Source of the DNA: Paracoccaceae bacterium
GTDB lineage: Bacteria; Pseudomonadota; Alphaproteobacteria; Rhodobacterales; Rhodobacteraceae
Assembly: GCA_022822495.1 (NCBI GenBank)
Contig: JAJEBQ010000055.1
Coordinates: 1-60,413, forward strand
Reading direction: 5' to 3'
DNA: 60,413 nt
The position numbers and the translations under genes are program-made. Below are positions 34,999-44,096 of this stretch, piece by piece; positions within the stretch are counted from its first letter, which is position 1; every line of letters starts with the position of its first letter. Under the pieces are notes generated by a model, which had not been told where the DNA came from, made no database searches, and saw nothing but the letters and a program-made list of their open reading frames with translations.

Positions 34999-35736
34999 AT
35001 GGAATCACAGCGATATGCACGGCATATCGTTCTTAGGGAGATAGGTGGAACCGGCCAGAACAAGTTAAAAAATTCCACCGTCCTTGTGATTGGAGCGGGG
35101 GGCTTGGGCTCACCGGTTCTACAGTACCTGAATGCCGCCGGAGTAGGGAAAATCAAACTGGTTGATTTTGACCAGGTCTCTCTGCCAAATCTTCAACGTC
35201 AGGTAATCTTCAATGAAGACGATTTGGGGTTATCTAAAGTTGCAAGAGCAAAATCAAGACTGTTGCAGCAAAATCAAAATACCAATATCTCTGTTTTTAA
35301 TTATCCAATAGATGAAGAGAATGCTCACTCTTTGGTGCATGATTGTGATGTTGTCGTTGATGGTACCGACAGTTTTGAAGTAAGGAAAATTGTTAATCGT
35401 TATTGCTTTCAAAACAACAAACCATTGGTATTTGGTGCGATCAGCCAATGGGAAGGACAGGTTTCAGTTTTTACAGGACAACCTTGTTATGAATGCATAT
35501 TTCCCGAAGAACCTATCGGAGAAATGGCACAGACATGCTCAGAATTTGGAGTCCTAGGTCCCTTGCCAGGTATAATCGGTACGATTATGGCAACTGAAAC
35601 GATAAAAATCATAACTGGTGCTGGCGAAACCCTACAAAACAGACTTTTGATTTGGGATGCGCTTTATGGTGAAAGCCGAGTTATTAGAACAGCTCCAAGG
35701 AAAGATTGTCCAATTTGTAAAGATAGAAATCCATAA
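34999..35736 (+). CDS. moeB: ThiF/MoeB/HesA-family adenylyltransferase
   Basis: A 245-residue E1-like enzyme that adenylates the C-terminus of a small sulfur-carrier protein such as MoaD or ThiS. The nucleotide site is GAGGLGSPVLQYLNAAG, followed by DFDQVSLPNLQRQVIF and the acceptor-loop region TCSEFGVLGPLPGIIG. Two Cys pairs (CYEC and CPIC) bind zinc. ATG at 34999 is preferred; the frame extends upstream to a TTG but the conserved RYARHIVL begins just after this ATG. MoeB and ThiF cannot be separated by sequence alone. Confidence 0.9.
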   Translation: MESQRYARHIVLREIGGTGQNKLKNSTVLVIGAGGLGSPVLQYLNAAGVGKIKLVDFDQVSLPNLQRQVIFNEDDLGLSKVARAKSRLLQQNQNTNISVFNYPIDEENAHSLVHDCDVVVDGTDSFEVRKIVNRYCFQNNKPLVFGAISQWEGQVSVFTGQPCYECIFPEEPIGEMAQTCSEFGVLGPLPGIIGTIMATETIKIITGAGETLQNRLLIWDALYGESRVIRTAPRKDCPICKDRNP

Positions 35737-35746
35737 GCAACTGTAC

Positions 35747-36733
35747 TCACATCATACTTGGAACGACCAGATCAGGTGGACGATGGCCATCTTCAAAAGT
35801 TTTAATGTTTATGAGAACTTTCTCGCCCATTTCAATTCGCCCTTCCAAAGTAGCCGAACCAATATGTGGCAAGAGAACAACATTATCCAGATTCATCAAT
35901 CTTGGATTGATTTCGTTGCCCTTTTCAAACACATCCAAACCTGCTCCAGCTATTTCTTCCTTCCGAAGCATTCTGGTAAGAGCATTTTGATCAATGACCT
36001 CCCCTCTGGAAGTATTTACGATAATTGAACCCGTTTTCATCAGCTTTAAGCGACGTGAGTTCATCAAATGGAAAGTTGATGGTGTATGAGGGCAATTGAT
36101 GGAAATAATATCCATTCTGCTTACCATCTGATCAAGACTTTCCCAATAGGTTGCCTCAAGTTCCTCCTCAAGGTCCTTATGAACGTGCTTTCGATTATGA
36201 TAGTGAATTTGCATTCCGAACACTTTAGCCCTCCGGGCTACCGCAGTACCGATACGACCCATACCCAGGATACCCAAGCGTTTGCCTCCGAGGCGAGTGC
36301 CCATTAATGCCGTTGGTGCCCAGCCTTGCCATTCACCAGTCTGCATTTGTCTGAAACCTTCCCGCAATCTTCTTGTCACAGCGAGCATCAAGCACATGGC
36401 CATGTCTGCCGTATCCTCTGAATTTACACCTGGTGTGTTGGTAACAAGAATATTTCTTAGTCTGGCAGTATGAATATCTATGTTGTCAAAACCAGCGCCA
36501 TAATTCGCAATCAAGCCGAGTGACTCACCTGCGTGAGCCAATAGGGACTGGTCTATGTTATCGGTAATTGTAGGAACCAGTACATCACACCAGGCCATGG
36601 CCGCGGCCAATTCATTTCTTGTCATGGGATTATCATCATCCCTTACACTTACATTAAAGAGTTCTGACATTCGTGTCTCCACGATATCAGGCAGTTTTCT
36701 GGTGAGAACAACATTCAACTTTGATTTGGCCAT
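35747..36733 (-). CDS. D-2-hydroxyacid dehydrogenase (glyoxylate/hydroxypyruvate reductase type)
   Basis: A 328-residue NAD(P)-dependent enzyme. The substrate-loop GLIANYGAGFDNIDI, the cofactor motif GKRLGILGMGRIGTAVARRA, catalytic Arg in NTSRGEVIDQ, Glu in GLDVFEKGNE and His in LLPHIGSAT are all present. These fit glyoxylate reductase or D-glycerate dehydrogenase. It converges on the ThiF/MoeB gene with a 10-bp gap. The cofactor preference is not clear. Confidence 0.92.
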   Translation of the reverse strand: MAKSKLNVVLTRKLPDIVETRMSELFNVSVRDDDNPMTRNELAAAMAWCDVLVPTITDNIDQSLLAHAGESLGLIANYGAGFDNIDIHTARLRNILVTNTPGVNSEDTADMAMCLMLAVTRRLREGFRQMQTGEWQGWAPTALMGTRLGGKRLGILGMGRIGTAVARRAKVFGMQIHYHNRKHVHKDLEEELEATYWESLDQMVSRMDIISINCPHTPSTFHLMNSRRLKLMKTGSIIVNTSRGEVIDQNALTRMLRKEEIAGAGLDVFEKGNEINPRLMNLDNVVLLPHIGSATLEGRIEMGEKVLINIKTFEDGHRPPDLVVPSMM

Positions 36734-36848
36734 TGGTAAGTCCAGGATGGAAAAAGTAAACGCAATAAATTATATTATTTCGGTGTAACCCTGCATAATG
36801 AATAGGTGTATTTTTTAAACTTTTAACCAATTTTTACGATTAAAATTA

Positions 36849-37376
36849 ATGATTGTCTTTCTAAAAGTATTGCTTTCCGCTATTTTTATTGCTGGCATCA
36901 CGAGTACTACGTATTCTCAGGAAACTGAGGACAGGAAAGAAGAAACCAGTGTTGGTGAAGTTACCGGCTTGGCCATTCCAAGATATGTGTCCATGAAAGC
37001 TTCCCGAGGTTATGCACGCAAGGGAAGTCACCGCAATTATGCCGTGAATTGGGAATTTACCAAAGCTGGAATTCCCTTTCGTGTGCTTGATGAAGATGGG
37101 AGCTGGAGGTTAATTGAAACACAGGGAGGTGTGGGTGGTTGGATGTATCATGCCCTGTTGTCAGGCAAAAGAACTGTTTTAATTACAAACGACAATACCC
37201 CCCTCATGGCACTCCCCGAAGAAAATTCCAAGATACTTGCTCTGGCTGAAGCAAAAATTATTGGTACAGTCTTAAAGTGTGAGTTGCATTGGTGTGAGAT
37301 AGAGGTAAAGACGTTCAACGGATGGGTTCACAAAAATAATCTTTGGGGTGTAGACCCGGATGAAGTCATCGAATAA
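36849..37376 (+). CDS. Secreted SH3-domain protein
   Basis: A 175-residue protein with a signal peptide (MIVFLKVLLSAIFIAGITST, cleavage near TYSQ-E) and bacterial SH3-like segments: YVSMKASRGYARKGSHRNYAVNWE, FRVLDEDGSWRLIETQGGVGGWMYHALLSGKRT and CEIEVKTFNGWVHKNNLWG. Such periplasmic SH3 proteins are common in alphaproteobacteria, and often sit beside a 2-hydroxyacid dehydrogenase gene as here. They probably bind peptidoglycan or envelope proteins. No enzymatic motif is seen. Confidence 0.85.
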   Translation: MIVFLKVLLSAIFIAGITSTTYSQETEDRKEETSVGEVTGLAIPRYVSMKASRGYARKGSHRNYAVNWEFTKAGIPFRVLDEDGSWRLIETQGGVGGWMYHALLSGKRTVLITNDNTPLMALPEENSKILALAEAKIIGTVLKCELHWCEIEVKTFNGWVHKNNLWGVDPDEVIE

Positions 37377-37387
37377 GACACTCTCAA

Positions 37388-39415
37388 CTATGTACTAAGG
37401 AAACCTCTTTTCTTCAACAAAGCATCTGCAGTTGGCAATTTCCCCCTAAATGCAATGTAGAGATCATCGGCTTCTTTTGAACTTCCCGCCGATAATATAT
37501 GCTTCTCAAGTCTTTTCGCAGTTTCTTGGTTGAAGGGTCCCCCTTCCTCAAGAAAACATTCGAAGGCATCAGCATCCATGACTTCCGACCACATATAACT
37601 ATAATACCCTGATGAATACCCATCGGTTGCAAATACGTGCGAGAAGTTACTCGTACCATGTCGCATTTTGATTTCCGGCGGCAAGTTAATTTTCTGGAGT
37701 ATTTCTTCCGCTTTTTCCAAGGTGTTTGAAGGGGGGAGATTGTCGTGTAATTCCAGGTCAACAAAAGCACTGGCCAAGTATTCAACTGTAGCAAATCCCA
37801 TATCAAAATTTCTGGCCTTGAGAATTTTATCCAAGAGGGAGGCGGGTATGGGTTCTCCTGTTTCGGCATGCAAACCGAATTTGGTTAGAATTTCAGGAAG
37901 CTCCATCCAATGCTCAAAGAGTTGGCTTGGCAACTCGACAAAATCGCGGGCAACTGATGTTCCAGAAATATAACCATAGGTGACATCTGATAACATGGAA
38001 TGCAAGGCATGACCAAATTCATGAAAAAGGGTTCGGGTATCGTCAAAAGACAAAAGGCATGGCTCACCAGCGTCCGGTTTTACAAAATTACAGACATTAA
38101 CGGTAATTGGTCTAATGCGACCGCCAAAATTCCTCTGTGATCGAAAAGATGAACACCAAGCGCCAGACCGCTTACCTGGTCGGGCGTAATAATCACCGAT
38201 AAATACCGCCATGTGCTGACCATTTTTAAGGACCTCCCAAGCCCTGCAATCATCATGATATAAGGGAACATCCAACTCCTTGAAAGTAAGACCAAATAAC
38301 TTGTTGGCACAATCAAAAGCGGCTTCAAGCATAAAGTTCAATTGAAAATAATTCTTGGCCTGGGCTTCATTATAATCATATTCAATCACACGACGCTTCT
38401 CGGCATAATATCGCCAATCCCATGGCTTCAGGTTATCGTTTATTCCATCCTCATGAAGCATCTCCTGGAGAACATCCCTGTCTGCTAAGGCTTGTTTGCG
38501 AGCAGGCTCCCAAACCTGTTCAAGTAAATTCCGAACCTGATCAGGTGATTTCGCCATTTCCACTTCAAGTTTGAATTCGGAATAATTGTCATAGCCCAGT
38601 AGTTGAGCCAACTCAAAGCGGTATTTCAAAATCTGGTCAATTAATGCTTCGGTATTATTGTCATTTTTATTGGCACCCCGACCAACCCAGGCATTATAGG
38701 CAATTTCTCTCAACTCTCTTCGATTGGAAAATTGCAGGAAAGGCACAATAAGAGATCTATTCAAGGTGATGACATGACCCATCAAATCCCTTTCAAGAGC
38801 GGCATTTTTCATACCTTCAATCAGGAATTCGGGCAGTTCATCATGCTTGTCTTCGGGAATTTCGAGGTACCAATCATTCTCTTCTTTAAGGATGTTCTGT
38901 GAAAAACGCGTTGTGAGTGAAGCAAGTTCTTCCCGTAAATATCTTAACCTGTTTTTTGCCTCTTCATCTAAGGCACATCCAGACCTAATGAAGCTACGGC
39001 GATTGAGTTCCAAAACTCTTAATTGTTCTTGTGTTAGTGATAATTCACTTTGCATTTGCCATAGGTGATTGACCCTTTGAAAGAGTTTGGCATTGAGGCT
39101 GATATCTGATGAAAATTTTGCAAATTTTGGGGAAAATTCAATTTCAAGTTTTCTTCTTGCCTCATTGCTGCATGATCCCAGAAGATTAAAGAACACACCC
39201 ACGACATCATTCAATTGTTCTTCGGCTTTTTCCATCGCTTCAATGGTGTTTTCAAAGGTTGGCGGGAGATCGCTTTCCGCGATGCGGTCAATTTCTTCCA
39301 GAGTGTTCTCTAATGTGTGATCAAGCGCTTCACTGAAGTGATCATCTTCTATTCTATCGAATGGGGGTAGTTTAAAGGGTGTACTCCATTTTTGGAGGAG
39401 GGGATTTGAAGTCAT
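37388..39415 (-). CDS. M3-family zinc oligopeptidase (oligopeptidase A / Dcp type)
   Basis: A 675-residue soluble metallopeptidase of thimet-oligopeptidase type. The zinc motif HEFGH is at residues 465-469 (RTLFHEFGHALHSML) with the third ligand Glu in VARDFVELPSQLFEHW, and the C-terminal substrate region is FATDGYSSGYYSYMWSEVMDADAF. It cleaves short peptides in the cytoplasm, for example degraded signal peptides. The length and the GYYSY segment are typical of PrlC/Dcp. No signal peptide. Confidence 0.95.
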   Translation of the reverse strand: MTSNPLLQKWSTPFKLPPFDRIEDDHFSEALDHTLENTLEEIDRIAESDLPPTFENTIEAMEKAEEQLNDVVGVFFNLLGSCSNEARRKLEIEFSPKFAKFSSDISLNAKLFQRVNHLWQMQSELSLTQEQLRVLELNRRSFIRSGCALDEEAKNRLRYLREELASLTTRFSQNILKEENDWYLEIPEDKHDELPEFLIEGMKNAALERDLMGHVITLNRSLIVPFLQFSNRRELREIAYNAWVGRGANKNDNNTEALIDQILKYRFELAQLLGYDNYSEFKLEVEMAKSPDQVRNLLEQVWEPARKQALADRDVLQEMLHEDGINDNLKPWDWRYYAEKRRVIEYDYNEAQAKNYFQLNFMLEAAFDCANKLFGLTFKELDVPLYHDDCRAWEVLKNGQHMAVFIGDYYARPGKRSGAWCSSFRSQRNFGGRIRPITVNVCNFVKPDAGEPCLLSFDDTRTLFHEFGHALHSMLSDVTYGYISGTSVARDFVELPSQLFEHWMELPEILTKFGLHAETGEPIPASLLDKILKARNFDMGFATVEYLASAFVDLELHDNLPPSNTLEKAEEILQKINLPPEIKMRHGTSNFSHVFATDGYSSGYYSYMWSEVMDADAFECFLEEGGPFNQETAKRLEKHILSAGSSKEADDLYIAFRGKLPTADALLKKRGFLST

Positions 39416-39513
39416 TATTAAGGTTCCTGATAAAATCCATTAAAGTATCACTTGCCACTTGCCAGAAGTAATCACCTCATAAATTAGAATTTTAGGAGAG
39501 AAATGAAACCTGC

Positions 39514-40521
39514 TCAAAATTGTGTGTTCAATCTATTTCCATTACTGAATCTATGGACATGTTTTTTATCAAAACGCAGATGAATTGTGTCCCCGATTTT
39601 CATTTCCAAGTTTCCGACAACCCTGGCCGTAATGGTATCATAGCCCTTAATTTCTGAGTACACCAAGGTATCAGCACCAAGTTTTTCAATATGTCTGATG
39701 GAACCATTGAGTAGCCCTTCCTCTTTCGAAATTTCCATATGCTCTGGTCGAACACCGAGTTTCTGACAAAAATACTTTTCAGCAATTTCGCCTTCCATTA
39801 TGTTCATTTTGGGTGACCCGATAAATCTGGCAACAAAAAGACTATCGGGAAAATCGTACAGATCCATTGGAGTGCCAACTTGCTCAATTACTCCCTGGTT
39901 CAAAACAACTATTTGATCAGCCATGGTCATGGCTTCTACCTGATCGTGAGTTACGTAGACCATGGTGGCTTTTATTTGTGCGTGAAGTTCTGTTAATTCC
40001 ACACGCATCTGGCCTCTAAGTGAGGCATCCAGGTTGGAAAGGGGTTCATCAAAAAGGAATACCTTGGGATTACGTGTGATTGCTCTCCCAATGGCAACGC
40101 GCTGTCTTTGACCTCCCGAAAGCTGTTTTGGTTTGCGTTGCAACAGTTTTTCAAGTTGTAATATTTTAGCCACTTCACTTACCCGTTTCTGAATATCTTT
40201 CTTGGATACTTTGGCCAGAGTCAAACCAAATCCAATATTTTCAGCCACGGTCATATGCGGATAGAGGGCATAGCTTTGAAACACCATGGCAATTTTTCGT
40301 TTGGAGGGTTCAAGGTGGGTGACATCAATGTCATCAATTATGATTTCACCACCTGTGGCATCTTCCAACCCGGCGATCAGTCTCAGAATTGTTGATTTGC
40401 CACAACCTGAGGGACCCACTAATACAGTGAAAGATCCTTTTGGTATGATCAAAGACAAGTTTGGGATGACTTCAAGATCACCAAACTTTTTTTGTACTGA
40501 TTTAAGAATAACTTGTCCCAT
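39514..40521 (-). CDS. Carbohydrate ABC transporter ATPase (MalK/UgpC type)
   Basis: A 335-residue nucleotide-binding subunit with Walker A GPSGCGKST, signature LSGGQRQRVAIGRA, Walker B VFLFDEPLSNLDASL, VTHDQVEAMTMAD and the C-terminal MalK regulatory domain with LGVRPEHME. It is the last gene of the third sugar ABC operon (binding protein 43.8 kb, permeases 42.5 and 41.4 kb), 4 bp after the second permease. The ATPase could be shared with transporters that lack their own. Confidence 0.93.
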   Translation of the reverse strand: MGQVILKSVQKKFGDLEVIPNLSLIIPKGSFTVLVGPSGCGKSTILRLIAGLEDATGGEIIIDDIDVTHLEPSKRKIAMVFQSYALYPHMTVAENIGFGLTLAKVSKKDIQKRVSEVAKILQLEKLLQRKPKQLSGGQRQRVAIGRAITRNPKVFLFDEPLSNLDASLRGQMRVELTELHAQIKATMVYVTHDQVEAMTMADQIVVLNQGVIEQVGTPMDLYDFPDSLFVARFIGSPKMNIMEGEIAEKYFCQKLGVRPEHMEISKEEGLLNGSIRHIEKLGADTLVYSEIKGYDTITARVVGNLEMKIGDTIHLRFDKKHVHRFSNGNRLNTQF

Positions 40522-40525
40522 TTGG

Positions 40526-41395
40526 CTATCCTTTTATGCCTGTGCTTGCTATCGAAGCAATAAAGGCCTTTTGTAAGAGTAGATAAAAAATCAATACGGG
40601 TATGGTAATGATTGTCAAATAGGCCATGATTTCACCCCATTGGGTATTGAGTTGAAAGAAATATTGTAACCCCAGCATGACAGGTCGATAAGATTCCTCC
40701 TGCACAACCATGATGGGCCATAAAAGTTGATTGTTATACATCATCAGAAACTTGAGTATAGCTGCAGTGGCGATAATCGGACCCGATAATGGCATGATCA
40801 CTCGCCGATAGACCTGAAACCAGGTTGCACCATCAATCCTTGAGGCCTCAATCAGATCTTTTGGAAGGTCCCGGAAATATTGTACAAAAAGAAAAATGGT
40901 CAGGGCATCGGCAATAAAGGGAATAATTTGAACATGATAACTGTTAATCCAGGAGTTTTTTATTCCTTCCAGCCCAATCCAGGGGAGGTTGTTTACAATA
41001 AGAAGGAGAGGTACGGCGATCGTTTCAAAGGGAACAATGAATGTTGCCAAAATGATGGCAAATATTACCCCTTGTCCCCGCCATGATAAAAAAACAAAGG
41101 AAAAAGCCGCCAATGAACACAAAAACAAGGAAAAAACGATGGTAATTCCTGTAATCAAAACAGAATTGAAAATAAATAATAAAATCGGTGCCCGATCAAA
41201 GGCACTTAGGTAGTTGGTCGGCGAAATATCCCCAACGGGTAGGAAAGCTCTAAGGGAGGAGCTGTCACTCAATAACTGTAAATCCGGTTTGAGTGAGGAG
41301 ATCACCATAAATACGATGGGAAAGATGAAAATCATCGCAATCCAGATAAGCAAGAGGTACCTTAGGGCCATGCCCAGTAATTTATGGGCAGGCAT
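40526..41395 (-). CDS. Sugar ABC transporter permease (MalG type)
   Basis: A 289-residue inner-membrane permease. Hydrophobic helices begin at YLLLIWIAMIFIFPIVFMVI and the EAA loop is EASRIDGATWFQVYRRVIMP. Its start overlaps the stop of the preceding permease by one base (TGATG-type junction), so translation is coupled. It works with the 41395-42480 permease and 39514-40521 ATPase. The substrate may be a fructan or sucrose breakdown product if the divergent glycosidase is co-regulated. Confidence 0.91.
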   Translation of the reverse strand: MPAHKLLGMALRYLLLIWIAMIFIFPIVFMVISSLKPDLQLLSDSSSLRAFLPVGDISPTNYLSAFDRAPILLFIFNSVLITGITIVFSLFLCSLAAFSFVFLSWRGQGVIFAIILATFIVPFETIAVPLLLIVNNLPWIGLEGIKNSWINSYHVQIIPFIADALTIFLFVQYFRDLPKDLIEASRIDGATWFQVYRRVIMPLSGPIIATAAILKFLMMYNNQLLWPIMVVQEESYRPVMLGLQYFFQLNTQWGEIMAYLTIITIPVLIFYLLLQKAFIASIASTGIKG

Positions 41396-42480
41396 CAGTT
41401 CTTCTCCCTGGTCAAGTAACGCTGAAAAAGGGATATGGATAATACAAGTAGAAAAAGGATAACCGATATTGCGGATCCACCGGAAATATCCTGTTTTTCA
41501 TATCCTCTTATGACGGCCTGAAAAACCAGACTTTGGGTTGAATCCAGCGGCCCTCCCCGTGTCATGACCTGGATTTGTGGATAGAGTGTAAATGCCTGCA
41601 TGGTGATAATGACCATGACCAAAATGGCGGTGTTTCGTAAGCTTGGCCAGGTTACATATCGGAAGGTTTGCCATCTGGTAGCACCCTCAATGCGGGCAAC
41701 CTCATAATGAGATAATGGTATGGTTTGCAATCCTGATAACCAGATGACCATATGGAATCCAACCCCTTGCCACACTGACATCGCCATAATTGCCGGAAGG
41801 GCAGTGCTGGTGTTGCCTAGCCAATCAATGGGTTCAAACAAACCAAAACTGAACATCTGCATAAGGGTATTGAGCAACCCGTTCTGGCCGTCATAAATGA
41901 AACGCCAGAGCATTGAAACAACAACCATGGATATAACCACAGGAGCAAAATAAATGGTTCGAAAAATATTAATTCCACGCAATGGCTGATTGATCAGCAA
42001 AGCCAAAAACAAAGCTAGACCAGCCTGAACAGGACACACTACGAGAGCAAATAACATAGTATTGGCAAGGGCCTTGAGGAAGACAACATCCTGGGACAGG
42101 ACCACAAGAACTTTGCCATCCTGAAGCCCAAGCTGAAACCATTCCCTTTTCTTGTAGAATTGTGGAAAATCTTCCTGATTACGGGTGAAATTTCTTACTC
42201 TGGGATAAATTGGATTGCCTTCGTTGTCCAACTTGATGTGCCCCGCTTCATCCATCTCGGGTTCAATAATCAAAAAGCTGACCCCAAGCATCTTTTTAAA
42301 ATTATCCAGCCCCACGAACTCGGTCGGATTTGGTGACACCAACCTCTGGTTGGTAAGGGATAATCCAAAAGCCATAAAAAATGGCAGGATAAGGAAGGTA
42401 AAAACCAACAGACAGGCTGGTAAAGCCATTGCCCAACCGGTAATGTTTTGTCTTCTGAGGGTCAGATGTCTAGAGGGCAC
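41395..42480 (-). CDS. Sugar ABC transporter permease (MalF type) with an extended periplasmic loop
   Basis: A 361-residue permease, about 65 residues longer than its counterparts at 5.2 and 12.7 kb. The extra length is a polar, charged insert after the first membrane helix (about residues 60-115, with EPEMDEAGHIKLDNEGNPIY), which should form a periplasmic loop facing the binding protein. The EAA loop is EVARIEGATRWQTFRYVTWP. The MalF family is known for such an insert. The substrate is not identified. Confidence 0.9.
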   Translation of the reverse strand: MPSRHLTLRRQNITGWAMALPACLLVFTFLILPFFMAFGLSLTNQRLVSPNPTEFVGLDNFKKMLGVSFLIIEPEMDEAGHIKLDNEGNPIYPRVRNFTRNQEDFPQFYKKREWFQLGLQDGKVLVVLSQDVVFLKALANTMLFALVVCPVQAGLALFLALLINQPLRGINIFRTIYFAPVVISMVVVSMLWRFIYDGQNGLLNTLMQMFSFGLFEPIDWLGNTSTALPAIMAMSVWQGVGFHMVIWLSGLQTIPLSHYEVARIEGATRWQTFRYVTWPSLRNTAILVMVIITMQAFTLYPQIQVMTRGGPLDSTQSLVFQAVIRGYEKQDISGGSAISVILFLLVLSISLFQRYLTREKN

Positions 42481-42515
42481 TATTGGTTATCACTCCATCC
42501 TTAACCAGTAGAGTA

Positions 42516-42533
42516 GGGCCAGAGAACCGGCCC
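42516..42533 (-). promoter_or_regulatory. Small GC-rich hairpin between binding-protein and permease genes
   Basis: GGGCC and GGCCC, 8 bases apart, form a 5-bp GC stem in the 80-bp space between the binding-protein gene (stop 42561) and the permease start (42480). The position mirrors the stronger hairpin at 6072-6099 in the first sugar operon, suggesting the same role in setting subunit ratios. No U-run follows. Confidence 0.4.
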
Positions 42534-42560
42534 CACCAAATTTAGTGTATTGACAAACTA

Positions 42561-43817
42561 TTATTGATAGCCGCTATTTTGATCAATATCGGCATCAATT
42601 TCATCTGCCGCGGTATCAAGTGTATCAGCAACATCCGCACCATTGGCGATATCTGCCATGGCTTTTTCAAAGACCTTTCCGGCGACAACATAAGCAGGAG
42701 TAACGGCACGTAGAGTTGCTTGCTCATTCGAAAGACCATAAAAGACTTCTAACGGACCACCTGCGGAATAGTTGGGTGTCATCGCGGATGCCTCTGCAGT
42801 CGGTGGGATAAGCCCTATACCTTGGGAGAAAGCCGAAAGATATTTATCTTGTATGGCAAACTCAATAAAGGCACTTGCCCCATCCTTGTGCTCAGACGTA
42901 GCAGATATACCAAATTGCCAGCTGGCAGCGCCAATTTTGGGTCCTGTACCAAAATCTGGTGCAGGGAGAAAGAGCATGTCATCCCCGAAGGCATCCAAGG
43001 CTGGTAATGCGGCCCAGTTTCCATTCCATTGCAAGGCATATTGTCCTTCAATAAAACCGGTTTCCCGATCGGCTCCATCCTGGCTTGTACCGGGTACAAG
43101 ATCTCTGGCAAATAGCGATTGCCAAAACTCACCAAAAGCTATGCCAGCATCGCCGTTCAAGGCATCATTGGCCATGTTGGTCTCAACATTGATTATGTCA
43201 CCGCCAAAACTTTGAAGAAATGGTCCAAAGGCATAAGGATACCATTCACCAGTCCAGGCCATTCCCAAATCAAGGGCATATTCAAAATCACCAGATCCTT
43301 GCAAAGTAACCAGGGCCGCATCAAATTCTTCCTGGTTCCAGGGGTTATCCAATGTTGGTATTCTGATTCCATTGGCTTCCAATACTGATTTTCTGGCAAA
43401 AATTGCACAGGCAGCGTCCCACAGACCAACAGCATACAATTCACCATTCCAACGTCCGAGTGCACCCGGAAGGAAACCATCCAATTTAGATTCATCAATG
43501 CTGAGTGGAGCCATGTAGCCCGCCCATGCCTAGTTCGGTAAAATTGGACCATCAACATCAATAATATCAGGGAGATTACCGGCCAAAGCTGCCGCAGTTA
43601 CAGAATCGTTATATGATGCTTGAGGAAATGATTCCAGGACAACTTCCCAATCGCTCTGGCTACCATTAAAGTCAGAAATAACTTGCTGGACGATCTCGCT
43701 CTCAACTTGGTTACCAGCCCCATGATACCACATCGAAAGTTGTGTTTGGGCCAAAACACTACCGCTTGTGAGTATCACACAACATGTAATAATCTTTAAC
43801 ATGGCAAAAATTTTCAT
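42561..43817 (-). pseudogene. Sugar ABC solute-binding protein gene interrupted by one in-frame TAG
   Basis: From ATG 43817 the gene encodes a signal peptide (MLKIITCCVILTSGSVLAQ) and a family 1 binding protein. At complement 43530-43532 a TAG interrupts it: ...DGPILPN-stop-AWAGYMAPLSIDE... Both sides are in the same frame and belong to one protein; a TGG (Trp) to TAG change explains the lesion. Without the stop the product would be 418 residues, a normal length. It is the first gene of an otherwise intact ABC operon, so the system lacks its binding protein unless the stop is read through, repaired elsewhere or a sequence error. Confidence 0.85.
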
Positions 43818-43928
43818 ATTATCCTCCGAAAAGTTAATTTAAGTAGAAGGGGAAGTTTATTTCCAATGGTACAAAAGTTCAAACAATAGATTTGGTAAGG
43901 GTTTTTGATACGAACCAAGGAATTTATT

Positions 43929-43940
43929 GAAAACGTTTCT
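43929..43940. promoter_or_regulatory. Candidate LacI-family operator
   Basis: GAAAACGTTTCT contains the 8-base palindrome AAACGTTT with a central CG, the core of many LacI/GalR-family operators. It lies in the 279-bp space between the divergent binding-protein gene (start 43817) and the glycosidase gene (start 44097), the place expected for a shared sugar-responsive repressor. No LacI-family gene is in the window. Confidence 0.4.
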
Positions 43941-44096
43941 GGTAAGATTTACTTGGGGCATTTAAGTTAGACGAGCAATCAATAGGATTTATTTTGGGAC
44001 CTGTATGAACTTAATATCTGGGTTTCAATGCAATCACCAGAATCGATAATCGGAAACAATCATATTTGCCAGTTAACAGTTTCAAGGAGAGGAAAT

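Noticed and set aside
43530..43532. Pyrrolysine or programmed recoding at the TAG
   Set aside because: No pyl genes or stimulatory structure seen, a Trp codon differs by one base, and binding proteins of this type do not use recoding.
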